Part shown: positions 30,909 through 41,752 of the stretch, piece by piece
Numbering within the stretch: the stretch's first letter is position 1
Layout of the letters: every line of letters starts with the position of its first letter
From: an uncultured bacterium
GTDB taxonomy: Bacteria; Cyanobacteriota; Vampirovibrionia; Gastranaerophilales; Gastranaerophilaceae
DNA length: 64,000 bases
Assembly (NCBI GenBank): GCA_946636615.1
Contig: CAMPBE010000004.1
Coordinates: 1-64,000, forward strand
Direction: 5' to 3'
Translations under genes and position numbers: made by a program
The notes under the pieces: model-generated
What the model saw: the letters and a program-made list of their open reading frames with translations, nothing else
What the model was told of the DNA's origin: nothing
Database searches by the model: none

Positions 30909-31489
30909 TGAAAAAGATTGCAATTTGTGGGAATATCGCATCTGGTAAATCTACCGTCCAAAAAATGGTAGAAGAAAAAGGGTATAAAGTTTTGGATACA
31001 GATGAAGTTTCTCATGAGCTTTTAACAGTTTCAAATATTGAGTTGTATAATGCTTTTAAAAATTATGATGTTTTTAAAGATGGTGAATTTTCAAGGTATA
31101 AGGTAGGACAGCTTATATTTTCGGATGAAAATGCCAGATTAAAAATAGCATCAATTATGCACCCTCAAATTTCTCAGGAAATTGAAAAGTTTTATATCAA
31201 GTATGCTTCTGAAAAATTTTTGTTTGTCGGTATTCCGTTGCTATTTGAATCAAAGATGCAAAATTTATTCGATAAAATAATTTTTGTATATACAAATGAT
31301 GATATAAGGCTCGAAAGACTTTTAAAGCGAAATAATTATACACTTGAACATGCAAAAGCAAGAATAAATTGCCAAATGCCTCAAGATGAAAAAGTTGCTC
31401 TTTCGGATTATGTAATATACAACAATGACACAGTCGAAAATCTAAAAAAGCAAGTTGATAACGTTCTAAGCAGTATAGCTTTTGCTTGA
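30908..31489 (+). CDS. coaE: Dephospho-CoA kinase
   Basis: CGNIASGKSTVQKMVEEKGYKVLDTDEVSHELL, VGIPLLFESKMQNLFDKIIFVY. Confidence 0.92.
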   Translation: MKKIAICGNIASGKSTVQKMVEEKGYKVLDTDEVSHELLTVSNIELYNAFKNYDVFKDGEFSRYKVGQLIFSDENARLKIASIMHPQISQEIEKFYIKYASEKFLFVGIPLLFESKMQNLFDKIIFVYTNDDIRLERLLKRNNYTLEHAKARINCQMPQDEKVALSDYVIYNNDTVENLKKQVDNVLSSIAFA

Positions 31490-32272
31490 TTTTGAGACAG
31501 GAGCATATGCTATATAGCCAGGTCTTATGTTGCGAGTTTTTCCGTCAGAGTATGCGCATCCGTCGCCACCTGTGATTTCTATATGTCCGTACTTTTTGTT
31601 ATATCCGGAAACTCCGGCTTTATAAACAAGAACAATACCCGGCGTCTTTTTCAAATCAGAAAGACTGATATCAACCCTTTTAAAATTTGGATTTCTGTCA
31701 AGTATTCTGTCACAATCTTTTGCATGGCCATATTCATATTTGCCTAATCCTGCTTTTTGAATATCTGATTTTGATGCTTTTGCACAGTAACCCTTAAATC
31801 CCGTTGCATTTTTCTTTGCGATATTTGCAAGCTTCTGTCCTTTTATCAGATCATAACCGGCACCTATTAATGACATATTTATTTTCTGTCTTGAAGAATC
31901 AAAGTCTGTTGTTTTTTGATTATCTTGATTGGATTTATTATAATCTAATAAATTACTATTTAAGTTAAACGGATTTGTTTGAAAATTATTTCGTTGAGAT
32001 AAGTTGAAGTTCATTGGCTGAATATTAAACATAGGTATGTTATCCCAGCCTGAGTACATGTTTGAAGTGTACAAAATATCATTCAACATTTGTTGATACA
32101 TTATTTGTTCTTCTAATAATTTTTCATTAGCTACTCCAAATGATACAGGTAATATGTTTAATTCAGTTGGTTGCATGGATGGATTACCGACAGAATCAGG
32201 AGGCAATGGATTTTGATTGCCTAAAAGTGGTGCTATAGCCGTTACCGGTATTGTTGGAACAGTATTAAACAT
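31466..32272 (-). CDS. Putative CHAP/NlpC-like cysteine peptidase with Asn/Gln-rich N-terminus
   Basis: GYCAKASKSDIQKAGLGKYEYGHA ... YGHIEITGGDG: Cys-then-His spacing typical of the papain-like amidase superfamily. Confidence 0.5.
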   Translation of the reverse strand: MFNTVPTIPVTAIAPLLGNQNPLPPDSVGNPSMQPTELNILPVSFGVANEKLLEEQIMYQQMLNDILYTSNMYSGWDNIPMFNIQPMNFNLSQRNNFQTNPFNLNSNLLDYNKSNQDNQKTTDFDSSRQKINMSLIGAGYDLIKGQKLANIAKKNATGFKGYCAKASKSDIQKAGLGKYEYGHAKDCDRILDRNPNFKRVDISLSDLKKTPGIVLVYKAGVSGYNKKYGHIEITGGDGCAYSDGKTRNIRPGYIAYAPVSKSSKSYTA

Positions 32273-32346
32273 AATTATCCCTTATATCCCCCGTTATATA
32301 TATAAAGGAATATTGTCTTTTAAAATTTACTTATTATTAATTAATG

Positions 32347-32946
32347 TTAAGCAAGCAGGAACGTATGAGCGTTATCAGATGGAATTATAAAGTCTTCAAA
32401 CCTATCACTTACAGCATATTCTCCTTTACCTTTAACAATAACGTGTCCATCTTCTCCGACATTATACACTTGTCCGTCTTCGCCTACTGCGGAATCAAAT
32501 GCATCATACGTGATTACTGTACCTTCGGGTAAATTTTTTAAATCTTTTCCTTCAACTGCAACTTCTACAAAATTAGGATTTTTTCTTAGCATATATTTGG
32601 TTTGTTCGCCGTTTCCAAGCTCATATATACCGAGTCCGCTTTTTACTATAGCGTTTTTTACGTATCTTGCGCATAGGGGTGGATCGGGATTTACTGCAGG
32701 TATTCCTGCTAATGCATTTTGATAAAGGACTTTCCCTTTAAATTCTCTCTGTTGTCTGTTATCAAAAATGGATGTATTATTTGCAAAAGGATTTTGCATC
32801 CGGTTATTCGGATTTGAAAATATAGAAAAAGGAGTAAAAAACGGCTGGTAATATCCACTATATGCAACTTGTTGCACAGGTATAAAATTGCGCAAAAACG
32901 GCAATGCCATAAATTGACCTATATAATTGTTACAAAAATTACACAA
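32347..32946 (-). CDS. Putative CHAP/NlpC-like cysteine peptidase, paralogue
   Basis: PLCARYVKNAIVKSGLGIYELGNGEQTKYMLRKNPNFVEV ... DGHVIVKGKGEYAVSDRF; aligns by eye with the 31466..32272 product. Confidence 0.5.
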   Translation of the reverse strand: MCNFCNNYIGQFMALPFLRNFIPVQQVAYSGYYQPFFTPFSIFSNPNNRMQNPFANNTSIFDNRQQREFKGKVLYQNALAGIPAVNPDPPLCARYVKNAIVKSGLGIYELGNGEQTKYMLRKNPNFVEVAVEGKDLKNLPEGTVITYDAFDSAVGEDGQVYNVGEDGHVIVKGKGEYAVSDRFEDFIIPSDNAHTFLLA

Positions 32947-33052
32947 AATAATTAACCCTATAAACTAACCTTATTTATATAAAAAATTTTTATATAAAAT
33001 AATTGCTCTTTTGTAACAAAATTTAATTATTTTTGTGAATGTTTCTTATAAA

Positions 33053-33982
33053 TTACTTATTTACAAGCTGTTTTTCAAGATATTTTACAGCATAAACTGC
33101 TCCGACAGCTCCATCAGATGCTGCTGTTATTACTTGTCTTAATGGGGTTTTTCTGACATCACCAACGGCAAAAACTCCCTCAACAGAAGTCTGCATTGTT
33201 TCGTCAGTTATAATAAATCCGTAAGCATCTTGTTGGAGTTGCCCTGTTAATTGTTCTACATTAGGAGTCATTCCAATATACGGAAATATTCCGTTCACAT
33301 TCAGATTTGAAATTTTGCCTGTTTTAACGTTTTCTAATACAACATTATTAACAAGATTTTCACCCTGAATTTCTATAACAATACTATCCCAAATAAATTC
33401 AAGTTTTTTATTTTTGAAAGCCCTTTCTTGAACAATTTTATCAGCTCTTAATTCATCTCTACGGTGAATTAAATAGACTTTTTTTGCAAATTTAGTTAGG
33501 TACATTGCTTCTTCTACGGCAGCATTTCCACCACCTACAACTGCTACAACTTTGTCTTTGTAAAAAGCTCCGTCGCAAACTGCACAATAACTAACTCCTC
33601 TGCTGAGAAATTCATTTTCACCCTTAACTCCTAATTTTGTGGGTTTAGCTCCTGTTGCTATAATAATAGTTTTTGCAGAAAATTCATATTCTTTTGTTTT
33701 TATTGTTTTATTTTTCAAGTCAATTGATTCGATTTCCTGCATTGGAAATTTATTAACCCCAAACATATCGGTATGTTCTTCAAATTTTTCCATCAGGTCA
33801 TAACCTCCGATAAGTTTCGCTCCCGGATAATTTTCCAATTCAAGATAGTTTGACGGTTGACCGCCAAACATATTAACATCAACTATTGCAGTTGAAGCTG
33901 CACCTCTGCTGGAATAAATTGCAGCAGAAAGCCCTGCAGGTCCGCCACCTAAAATAACTGTATCAAAATTTAATTTTTCCAT
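33053..33982 (-). CDS. trxB: Thioredoxin reductase
   Basis: GGGPAGLSAAIYSSRG, YCAVCDGAFYKDKVVAVVGGGNAAVEEA, GVFAVGDVRKTPLRQV. Confidence 0.95.
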   Translation of the reverse strand: MEKLNFDTVILGGGPAGLSAAIYSSRGAASTAIVDVNMFGGQPSNYLELENYPGAKLIGGYDLMEKFEEHTDMFGVNKFPMQEIESIDLKNKTIKTKEYEFSAKTIIIATGAKPTKLGVKGENEFLSRGVSYCAVCDGAFYKDKVVAVVGGGNAAVEEAMYLTKFAKKVYLIHRRDELRADKIVQERAFKNKKLEFIWDSIVIEIQGENLVNNVVLENVKTGKISNLNVNGIFPYIGMTPNVEQLTGQLQQDAYGFIITDETMQTSVEGVFAVGDVRKTPLRQVITAASDGAVGAVYAVKYLEKQLVNK

Positions 33983-33988
33983 TTATCC

Positions 33989-34483
33989 TCAATTCCCTGT
34001 AATGCTTTGTCCTGATATCTTTTCACCCTTTAGAATATATATTGCAGAATCTTTTTTTATTAGTGAGTTATCAAAATTTGAATATGTTTCCAAAGTAAGT
34101 GTATTAATCCCTGTAAAGGTGTCTCCTTGTAGCTTTAGATCTACTGTATCCGTAAGTTTTTTATTTCCATCATAATTACCTGCTTTTGTAAATCTAATAA
34201 GATTCCCCTCTACGTAGTCCACATTAACAGAAGCACTTGCTCCTGTAAATGGGTTTGTAAGATTTATGACGTTACCTTGCCTTGATAAGTTCCAAAAATC
34301 TATTGCGATAGGTTTAAAATATGTTTCTCCTTTTTGTTTGTCAATTTTGGCGACAACTCTCCAACTGCCATAGAATGTGTTAGGGACAGAGTCTATAGAA
34401 ACCCCTGCCTTTAAAGGCTCTGCCGATGCGGAAAGCCCGATAAATATACATAATAGAAAAAATATAACTTTTAAATATCTCAT
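33989..34483 (-). CDS. Hypothetical secreted protein
   Basis: Signal peptide MRYLKVIFFLLCIFIGLSASAEP. Confidence 0.7.
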   Translation of the reverse strand: MRYLKVIFFLLCIFIGLSASAEPLKAGVSIDSVPNTFYGSWRVVAKIDKQKGETYFKPIAIDFWNLSRQGNVINLTNPFTGASASVNVDYVEGNLIRFTKAGNYDGNKKLTDTVDLKLQGDTFTGINTLTLETYSNFDNSLIKKDSAIYILKGEKISGQSITGN

Positions 34484-34556
34484 AATTTATAATTAATTAT
34501 TATAAATTATTTTTCAATATTTTAAATAGTCTGTTTGTTTTAGAAAATAAATTAAT

Positions 34557-34712
34557 TTATACTTCGTATGAAACATTAATACAAATTTCATCAGAAATAT
34601 CTACAATTGACCATCTTATAACTGATTTATATAATTTTTGCAGTTCTTGTTCTATGTATTCATTATCAAAATTTTTTATATATTTTAATTTTAAATTTTC
34701 CGATTTAATCAT
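34557..34712 (-). CDS. Hypothetical 51-aa protein (below ORF-track cutoff)
   Basis: Reverse translation MIKSENLKLKYIKNFDNEYIEQELQKLYKSVIRWSIVDISDEICINVSYEV*. Confidence 0.45.
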   Translation of the reverse strand: MIKSENLKLKYIKNFDNEYIEQELQKLYKSVIRWSIVDISDEICINVSYEV

Positions 34713-34722
34713 TGGTAAAAAC

Positions 34723-35034
34723 TTATTTTATCATTTTTCTCAGCATGCTAGGTTTTATGTAGTTTTTTAGTTTACAACCGATAGCGAATCCTATGAGTTG
34801 TGCTCCTGCAACCGGAACAAAGAAAAACGGTACAGAAAAAGCTGCAGGAAACAAATTATTGCTCGATTTAAGGTTTCTGTATGTTGAAATTAAGCCTAAT
34901 TTATATCCTGTATAAGTCGGTAAATCATTCTTTTTTGACAATTTTCTCCCGGCTTTCATTCCTAAACTTACATCTGCAATTGCTCTGCATGAGCTTTGTA
35001 CTACAGAACTATTTTTAAAATTTACAACTTTCAT
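34723..35034 (-). CDS. Hypothetical small membrane-associated protein
   Basis: ORF 34723..35091; MKVVNFKNSS at 35034 is a likely start clear of the glmS stop; one hydrophobic segment. Confidence 0.55.
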   Translation of the reverse strand: MKVVNFKNSSVVQSSCRAIADVSLGMKAGRKLSKKNDLPTYTGYKLGLISTYRNLKSSNNLFPAAFSVPFFFVPVAGAQLIGFAIGCKLKNYIKPSMLRKMIK

Positions 35035-35044
35035 ATTTTTATTA

Positions 35045-36889
35045 TTACTCAACAGTAACTGATTTTGCAAGGTTTCTTGGTTGATCAACATCTTTTCCTA
35101 AAAATTCAGCAATATAGTATGCAATCAACTGTAGTGGAATCATTGCAATAATTGGGGAAAATATTTCCGGTACGTCAGGAACTCTTATAATATGCTCAAA
35201 AAGATGAGATAATTTTTCATCTTTAGAGTTTGTAAGAGCAATCATTCTGGCATTTCTTGCTTTTGCTTCTTCACTGTTAGAAAGCAACTTTTCATAAACA
35301 GATCCATTCATCAAAATAGACAAAACGGGCATTGTATCATCTAACATAGCTATAGGACCATGTTTTAATTCTCCTGCGGGATAACCTGTTGCGTTTATGT
35401 AACTAATTTCCTTTAATTTTAATGCACCTTCTAAAGCTGTCGGATAATTTATTCCTCTAGCAATATATATGAAATCTTTTGTATTTGCGTATACTCTGGC
35501 AACATTTTGAATATCTTCTTTATGTGCCAAAATTTGTTCAATTTTTTGCGGAAGAATCATTAATTCTGCTTTTAATGACGTCAAATCAGTTTTAGCCATA
35601 CTCTCTTTTACTTCAGACATATACAATGCCAATAGATAAAATGCCATAAGTTGTGCAATATATGATTTTGTAGCTGCAACAGAAACCTCAATACCTGCAT
35701 TTACAGGAATTAAACTATCCGCTTCCCGAGCCATAGCACTGTCAGGTCTGTTTGTTATTATTAGTATATGTGAACCTCTGGCTTTTGATTGTTTGATTGC
35801 AGTTAAAGTATCTGCAGTTTCACCTGATTGAGAAACTCCAATTACCAATGTATGTTCATCTGTAACGGTTTTTCTGTATATATATTCGCTTGAAGCTTCA
35901 ACGTCTACTGCAATTCCACAAAAACCTTCAATCAAATATTTTCCAATCATTGCGGCGTGTAATGATGTTCCGCAAGCAATAATCTGGATTCTGTTAAGGT
36001 TTTTAAGTGTTTCTTTTGTTAGTTTCACTTCGTCCAAAACGATATTTTCATCAGGGGCATGAAGCTTTCCGACTAAAATATTTCGGATAACATCAGGTTG
36101 TTCATGAATTTCTTTAAGCATAAAATGTTTATATCCCATTTTGCTTAGAGCTACAGGTTCCCAAGGTAATATTTCTGCCTTTGGCTCAATTTTATTTCCG
36201 TCAGCGTCAATTAATTCCATTTTTTCAGGAGTTAATGTTGCGATTTGATTATCATTTAAATAGACAGCTTTGTTAGTATGCTTAATAATTGCAGGAACGT
36301 CGGATGCTGCATAAAATTCATTAATTCCGACTCCAACAACTAACGGAGCATTACGCTTTGTTATCACTAGTTTTTGTTTGCAGTCTTTATGCATAACACA
36401 TAATGCATAAGCACCTTCAATTTCTTTTGACGCAAGCCTTACAGCTTCTGTTAAATTTTTACATTTGTCATATTTTTTTGCTACTAAATGTGCAACAACT
36501 TCTGTATCCGTTTCTGAACGGAAGATACAACCTGTTTTTATTAATTCTTCTTTAAGTTCTTTATAATTTTCAATAATTCCGTTATGAACTATTACCAATC
36601 CTCCGCAATTACAAGTGTGCGGATGCGCATTCAAAACTGTCGGAGCGCCGTGTGTTGCCCATCTGATATGACCTATACCCATTGTTGAAGAATTAAATTC
36701 ATTTTCATGTCCTTTTAATTCTTCTCTTAAATTTTGGAGTTTGCCAACAGCTTTGTATACACGAATTTCTTTTTCACACATAACTGCAATCCCAGAAGAA
36801 TCGTATCCTCTGTATTCAAGTTGTTCCAAACCATCCATTAATATATCTGTAACGGGTTTATAACCCACATATCCAACAATTCCGCACAT
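35045..36889 (-). CDS. glmS: Glutamine--fructose-6-phosphate aminotransferase
   Basis: MCGIVGYVGYKPVTDILMDGLEQLEYRGYDSSGIAV; two SIS domains; C-terminal DQPRNLAKSVTVE. Confidence 0.97.
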   Translation of the reverse strand: MCGIVGYVGYKPVTDILMDGLEQLEYRGYDSSGIAVMCEKEIRVYKAVGKLQNLREELKGHENEFNSSTMGIGHIRWATHGAPTVLNAHPHTCNCGGLVIVHNGIIENYKELKEELIKTGCIFRSETDTEVVAHLVAKKYDKCKNLTEAVRLASKEIEGAYALCVMHKDCKQKLVITKRNAPLVVGVGINEFYAASDVPAIIKHTNKAVYLNDNQIATLTPEKMELIDADGNKIEPKAEILPWEPVALSKMGYKHFMLKEIHEQPDVIRNILVGKLHAPDENIVLDEVKLTKETLKNLNRIQIIACGTSLHAAMIGKYLIEGFCGIAVDVEASSEYIYRKTVTDEHTLVIGVSQSGETADTLTAIKQSKARGSHILIITNRPDSAMAREADSLIPVNAGIEVSVAATKSYIAQLMAFYLLALYMSEVKESMAKTDLTSLKAELMILPQKIEQILAHKEDIQNVARVYANTKDFIYIARGINYPTALEGALKLKEISYINATGYPAGELKHGPIAMLDDTMPVLSILMNGSVYEKLLSNSEEAKARNARMIALTNSKDEKLSHLFEHIIRVPDVPEIFSPIIAMIPLQLIAYYIAEFLGKDVDQPRNLAKSVTVE

Positions 36890-37023
36890 AAATTTCCTCT
36901 CTTATTATAAGAATATTATATCATAAAATTTTTATCCTTATATAATTTTAATCTCTTTACATTTAGTATAAATTAGGCAATTTCGCTTAAGATAAAAACT
37001 ATGTATAAGGTTAGGTAGTAATA

Positions 37024-37805
37024 ATGTATCATACTGTCTATTTTCAGGGAATCAAACGACGTCCTGTAAACCAACAACAAAATAACGGTTATGCCGAAAA
37101 TCCGTTTAAGCGAACGGATTACAAGCAAATTAACGAAATTTCGCCCACAGTAAATGCGGCATTATACTCATATGCCACACCAATTATGAGAAAGCCGTAT
37201 AAAAAAATGTCGTTAAACAACAATATTCTAAGGTTTAAAAAGGAAGGTAAAATAGAGGGTAAAGAAATAATATTAATTATTAAATAAAATATAGTGATAG
37301 TAACAGATTAGAGATAATTGAATTTAAAGATAACAGCAATAAACAAGCTTCGACAGAATGGTTAAACACCTGTGAAGGACTTTTATGTCATAATCAAAAG
37401 CAATATAATGATGATGAAGAAGAAGTTAAATTAATTGAATTTAATAAATTTAATACAATAATTACAACATACTTAGAAAAAAGTAAAATGAAATTTATCC
37501 AAAAAGATGCATTAAATCAAGAAAACTTTACAAAAGAGCATGTCACTGCATACACAAAGCCTGATGAATATATTGAGTATTTAGAGCAAAATGCAATTAA
37601 TTACAAAATAGATAATATAGATTGCAATGAAACTCAAAGAATAAACATAACTGAGTATGATAAATATGATAGAAAATCTCAATCAACCTGTTTTCAAAAG
37701 AATGGCGAACCTAGTGTTTTGCGTGAAATATATGAGTTGAACGGAATCCGTAAAAGATACGAATTTCAACCGGAAGGAACTTACGTAACATCATTTAGAT
37801 ATTAG
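37024..37805 (+). pseudogene. Hypothetical 'YFQG' protein gene split by an apparent -1 frameshift (ORFs 37024..37287 and 37488..37805)
   Basis: The downstream frame is open from 37284; one added A near 37282-37284 would fuse both into a continuous frame ...ILIIKIKYSDSNRLEIIEFKDN... Confidence 0.55.
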
Positions 37806-37835
37806 AAGAACTTACTTATTAGGTAAGTTCTTTTT
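37805..37835 (+). terminator. Rho-independent terminator
   Basis: agaagaacttacttattaggtaagttcttttt. Confidence 0.8.
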
Positions 37836-37966
37836 CATTATTTTCTAAATGCTACTCATAATTGCTACATTGACAAGTTTTTTGTAACAAATAATTTACA
37901 CATTAACAAAAAAAATTTTTATAAGTTTTAATTCTTCTAAACTAAAACAAAAAGGAGAAAATATAT

Positions 37967-38551
37967 ATGTTAACAATTAATCCCATGAACAACAATTCAC
38001 AATCTTTCGGGATGGCTTATGATCCAATGAAAGGCGTTGATAGGAAGATTGTTTCACGCAAAATAGCCGAAGAAATACATGCATCAAATGCACCTGGAAT
38101 TATTAAAGAAGAATTAAAGCAAACAATAGAGGCTATCAAGGCTCTAAAAACACAAGTATTAACAGATGGTGATAAAGTAATAGTTCAACATCCGGTTACA
38201 AGTAAAGAATATGAAGTTTTAAATTATTCACCTTGGCATAATGATAAAGAATCAAAAAAAGTTATAAATTATTGTGTAAAAGAAATAAAAAAAGGCTTTA
38301 ATTTTGAAAATCCTGATAATAATGCCACAAATATTACTATTCGTTATGCGAAAGAAGCTACAGGCATAGGTTCTCCAGCTTGGGATGCTGCTTACGCCGG
38401 TTCTCCAATATTGCGTAAACATATTATAGCTAAAGAAATAGCAACGGATTTTGATAAACAGTTAGCCCAAAAAGTTGAAAAAGAAGCTGAATATGTAGCT
38501 AAAGAAAATGCTATTGATAAAACAGCAAATGAATTTGAAGCAATTATTTAA
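37967..38551 (+). CDS. Hypothetical protein with N-terminal 'SFGM' motif
   Basis: Strong AAAGGAG ribosome-binding site; MLTINPMNNNSQSFGMAYDPMKG... Confidence 0.75.
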   Translation: MLTINPMNNNSQSFGMAYDPMKGVDRKIVSRKIAEEIHASNAPGIIKEELKQTIEAIKALKTQVLTDGDKVIVQHPVTSKEYEVLNYSPWHNDKESKKVINYCVKEIKKGFNFENPDNNATNITIRYAKEATGIGSPAWDAAYAGSPILRKHIIAKEIATDFDKQLAQKVEKEAEYVAKENAIDKTANEFEAII

Positions 38552-38573
38552 AATTTTAAATACCAATAATTAC

Positions 38574-38612
38574 AAACGAAGTCCTAAATTTTAGGACTTC
38601 GTTTTGTTTTAT
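38574..38612. terminator. Bidirectional terminator between convergent genes
   Basis: aaacgaagtcctaaattttaggacttcgttttgtttt. Confidence 0.85.
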
Positions 38613-41206
38613 TTTCTAAATACTATTTCATCATTTTCAACATCGATTTTTACTTTATCACCCCGTAAGAATTTCTGTGCCAAAATTTCTTTTGAAAGAG
38701 GATTTTCAATCATCTGACGAATTACTCTTTTTAACGGTCTTGCACCATAAACAGGATTAAATCCTCTTGTTGCAAGAAATTCCTTCGCATCATCCGTTAT
38801 CTCAAAATCAATTTCTTGATCTTTCAAAAGATTTCTCAAATAATCCATCTGGATATCTACAATATGTGTCAAATCTTGCATATTCAGCGCTTTAAAGAAT
38901 ATCGTTTCATCAATTCTGTTCAAAAATTCAGGTTTGAATTTTGTTCTCAAAACTTCCAACACCTTATCTTTTGTTTCTTCAAAATTGGACTGAGAAACCA
39001 TGGCATTCAAAGTGTTTTCAAGGATTATATCGCTTCCTATGTTTGATGTCATAATTATAAGTGTATTTTTGAAGTCAATAGTTCTTCCTTTCGAATCAGT
39101 TAATCTGCCGTCATCAAAGATTTGAAGCATAATGTTGAATACATCAGGGTGAGCTTTTTCTATTTCGTCAAAAAGTACAACCGAATATGGCTTACGTCTG
39201 ACAGCCTCTGTTAATTGACCGCCCTCATCATAGCCAACATACCCCGGAGGCGCACCAACCAAACGTGAAACATTGTGTTTTTCCATATATTCAGACATAT
39301 CGATACGAATCAATGCATCTTCATCGTTGAACATGAATTCTGCTAAAGATTTTGCAAGTTCAGTTTTTCCAACTCCCGTAGGTCCTAAGAATAAGAATGT
39401 TCCGATTGGTCTTTTAGGATCTTTTAAACCGGAGCGCGCACGACGAATCGCATCAGAAACGGTATTGACAGCTTCATCCTGCCCGATAAGTCGTTTGTGT
39501 AAAATTTCTTCCATATTAAGAAGTTTTTGTTTTTCGCTCTCTACAAGTTTTGTAACAGGAATTCCTGTCCATTTGCTGACAACATTTGCAATATCTTCAT
39601 CATCTATTTCTTCTTTTAATAGCTTATTCTCTGTTTTTTCTTTATTTTGAGCGGCTTTTAATTGTTTTTCAAGTTCAAGAAGTTTTCCGTATTTAAGTTC
39701 TGCTGCAGTTTGAAGGTCAGTGTTTCTTTCCGCTTCTTCAATTTTGTTACGAACCTTTTCAATTTCTTCTTTTATGCCTGCTTCACCTGTGATTGAGGCT
39801 TTTTCTTGTTCCCATTGAGCTTTTAGTTTGTCAATTTTTTCTTCTAGTTCATTTATTTGTTTTGTTAAATCTTCAACTTTTGCTCTTGCGTCAGAATCAT
39901 CTTCTTTTTTCAGTGCTTCTCTTTCAATTTCAAGCTGAATTTTTTGTCTAAACATTTTATCAATTTCTTCAGGCATAGAGTCAATTTCTATACGTAAAGA
40001 TGAAGCTGCTTCATCAATCAAGTCAATAGCTTTATCCGGTAAAAACCTGTCCGTAATATACCTGTCAGAGAGTTTTGCGGCTGCAATAAGTGCACTATCT
40101 AAAATACGAATTCCATGATGAACTTCATATTTTTCTTTCAAACCTCTCAAAATTGATATTGTATCTTCAACGGAAGGCTCTCCAACCAAAACAGGTTGAA
40201 AACGTCTTTCTAGTGCCGGATCTTTTTCTATGTATTTTCTGTATTCATTTACTGTTGTTGCTCCGATTGTTCTTAGAACCCCTCTGGCAAGCATTGGCTT
40301 CAATAGATTACCTGCATCCATAGAACCCTCTGTTGCACCTGCACCGACAACTGTATGCAATTCATCAATAAACATAACTATTTCACCGTTGGAATCTTCA
40401 ACTTCTTTCAAAACAGCTTTAAGACGTTCTTCAAATTCACCTCTAAATTTTGCACCCGCAACAAGCGCACCCATATCAAGAGATACAAGTTTTACGTTTT
40501 TAAGACTTTCCGGAACATCTCCTCTTACTATTCTTTGTGCTAAGCCTTCAACGATAGCAGTTTTACCGACTCCGGGCTCTCCTATAAGAACGGGATTGTT
40601 TTTTGTACGTCTGTTTAAGACTTGTATAATTCTGCGAACTTCTTCATCTCGCCCGATAACGGGATCAAGCTTTCCTTTTCTTGCTCTTTCTGTTAAATCA
40701 GTTGAAAATTTTTCAAGAGCTTTCATGTTTTCTTCAGCATTTTTATTATCCACTTTTTTATTACCTCTTATGTTTTTCATAGCCTTTAATACTGCATTTG
40801 AATCAACTCTGTTTTCTTTGAGTATTTTTTGAATATTACTGTTCTCTAATTTTGTCATTGCAAGAAGAATTGATTCGATTCCTATATATTCGTCTTTTAA
40901 TTCTTCAGCTTGTTTTTCCGCTAAATCAAGCAAACAGTATGTGTTATTTGAAAAGAATATCTGTCCATTTGGCGGAGATGAAATTGTCGGGAGTGATTTT
41001 ATAACACTCGCTATTTGTTTTACAAAATTTTCGTTAATGAGTTTAAGTTCGTTGAGATAATCCCTTATTATTCCGTTATCTTTAATCATGGCAAGCATTA
41101 TATGCTCAGGTTCAAGCTGAGAATTTTTGTGTTCGTTCATACATGCACCTGCTGAACTTAAAATTTCCTGAGAATAATTTGTAAATTTGTCAAAATCCAT
41201 ATACAT
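38609..41206 (-). CDS. clpB: ATP-dependent chaperone ClpB
   Basis: Two AAA+ modules ([34 protein letters not shown]), middle coiled-coil, Clp_N domain. Confidence 0.96.
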   Translation of the reverse strand: MYMDFDKFTNYSQEILSSAGACMNEHKNSQLEPEHIMLAMIKDNGIIRDYLNELKLINENFVKQIASVIKSLPTISSPPNGQIFFSNNTYCLLDLAEKQAEELKDEYIGIESILLAMTKLENSNIQKILKENRVDSNAVLKAMKNIRGNKKVDNKNAEENMKALEKFSTDLTERARKGKLDPVIGRDEEVRRIIQVLNRRTKNNPVLIGEPGVGKTAIVEGLAQRIVRGDVPESLKNVKLVSLDMGALVAGAKFRGEFEERLKAVLKEVEDSNGEIVMFIDELHTVVGAGATEGSMDAGNLLKPMLARGVLRTIGATTVNEYRKYIEKDPALERRFQPVLVGEPSVEDTISILRGLKEKYEVHHGIRILDSALIAAAKLSDRYITDRFLPDKAIDLIDEAASSLRIEIDSMPEEIDKMFRQKIQLEIEREALKKEDDSDARAKVEDLTKQINELEEKIDKLKAQWEQEKASITGEAGIKEEIEKVRNKIEEAERNTDLQTAAELKYGKLLELEKQLKAAQNKEKTENKLLKEEIDDEDIANVVSKWTGIPVTKLVESEKQKLLNMEEILHKRLIGQDEAVNTVSDAIRRARSGLKDPKRPIGTFLFLGPTGVGKTELAKSLAEFMFNDEDALIRIDMSEYMEKHNVSRLVGAPPGYVGYDEGGQLTEAVRRKPYSVVLFDEIEKAHPDVFNIMLQIFDDGRLTDSKGRTIDFKNTLIIMTSNIGSDIILENTLNAMVSQSNFEETKDKVLEVLRTKFKPEFLNRIDETIFFKALNMQDLTHIVDIQMDYLRNLLKDQEIDFEITDDAKEFLATRGFNPVYGARPLKRVIRQMIENPLSKEILAQKFLRGDKVKIDVENDEIVFRK

Positions 41207-41338
41207 AACTCCTTATGTATTTATAATAACTCTATTTTTCAATAAATCATGAAAATTAATGAATAATTAATTATTTAAATAAAACAAAACTGTTGACATT
41301 GATTTTTGTTTATCATAGAATTGAACTTGTCGAAATAA

Positions 41339-41414
41339 GCCCCCATCGTCTAGAGGCCTAGGACAACACCCTTTCACGGTGTAGACAGCGATTCGAATTC
41401 GCTTGGGGGTACCA
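41339..41414 (+). tRNA. tRNA-Glu (anticodon UUC), CCA encoded
   Basis: GCCCCCATCGTCTAGAGGCCTAGGACAACACCCTTTCACGGTGTAGACAGCGATTCGAATTCGCTTGGGGGTACCA; cyanobacterial-like sequence. Confidence 0.96.
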
Positions 41415-41425
41415 TATAAATAACA

Positions 41426-41448
41426 AGAGGGTTCTAGCCCTCTTTTTT
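41426..41448 (+). terminator. Terminator of tRNA-Glu
   Basis: agagggttctagccctctttttt. Confidence 0.85.
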
Positions 41449-41752
41449 AATGCAAAATATTGATATATAAGGGTTTGAGGAGTGTTGCATTAAAAGTATT
41501 GTAAATAAAGGGTTTTGCCTATATAGAATTTACGTTTTTGTTCATTTTTTGCTAAATTTACCCCTTGCAGTCACGCTTGCAGTCACAAAAATTTTTCTCC
41601 AGAAAATTAAAGGGTTGAAATTCAATAAAATCAACTATTTCCTATTTTGATAGCCCAAATAGGGACTTTAATAGGTGTTATTGGTTTGGTATATTTAATA
41701 ATCTTGCCACTATAACAATACTTCATGATAATATTAAAACGGAGCTATAATC

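Noticed and set aside
40230-40832. 200-aa ORF antisense to clpB
   Set aside because: Complementary to a strongly conserved AAA+ coding region; no independent motif.
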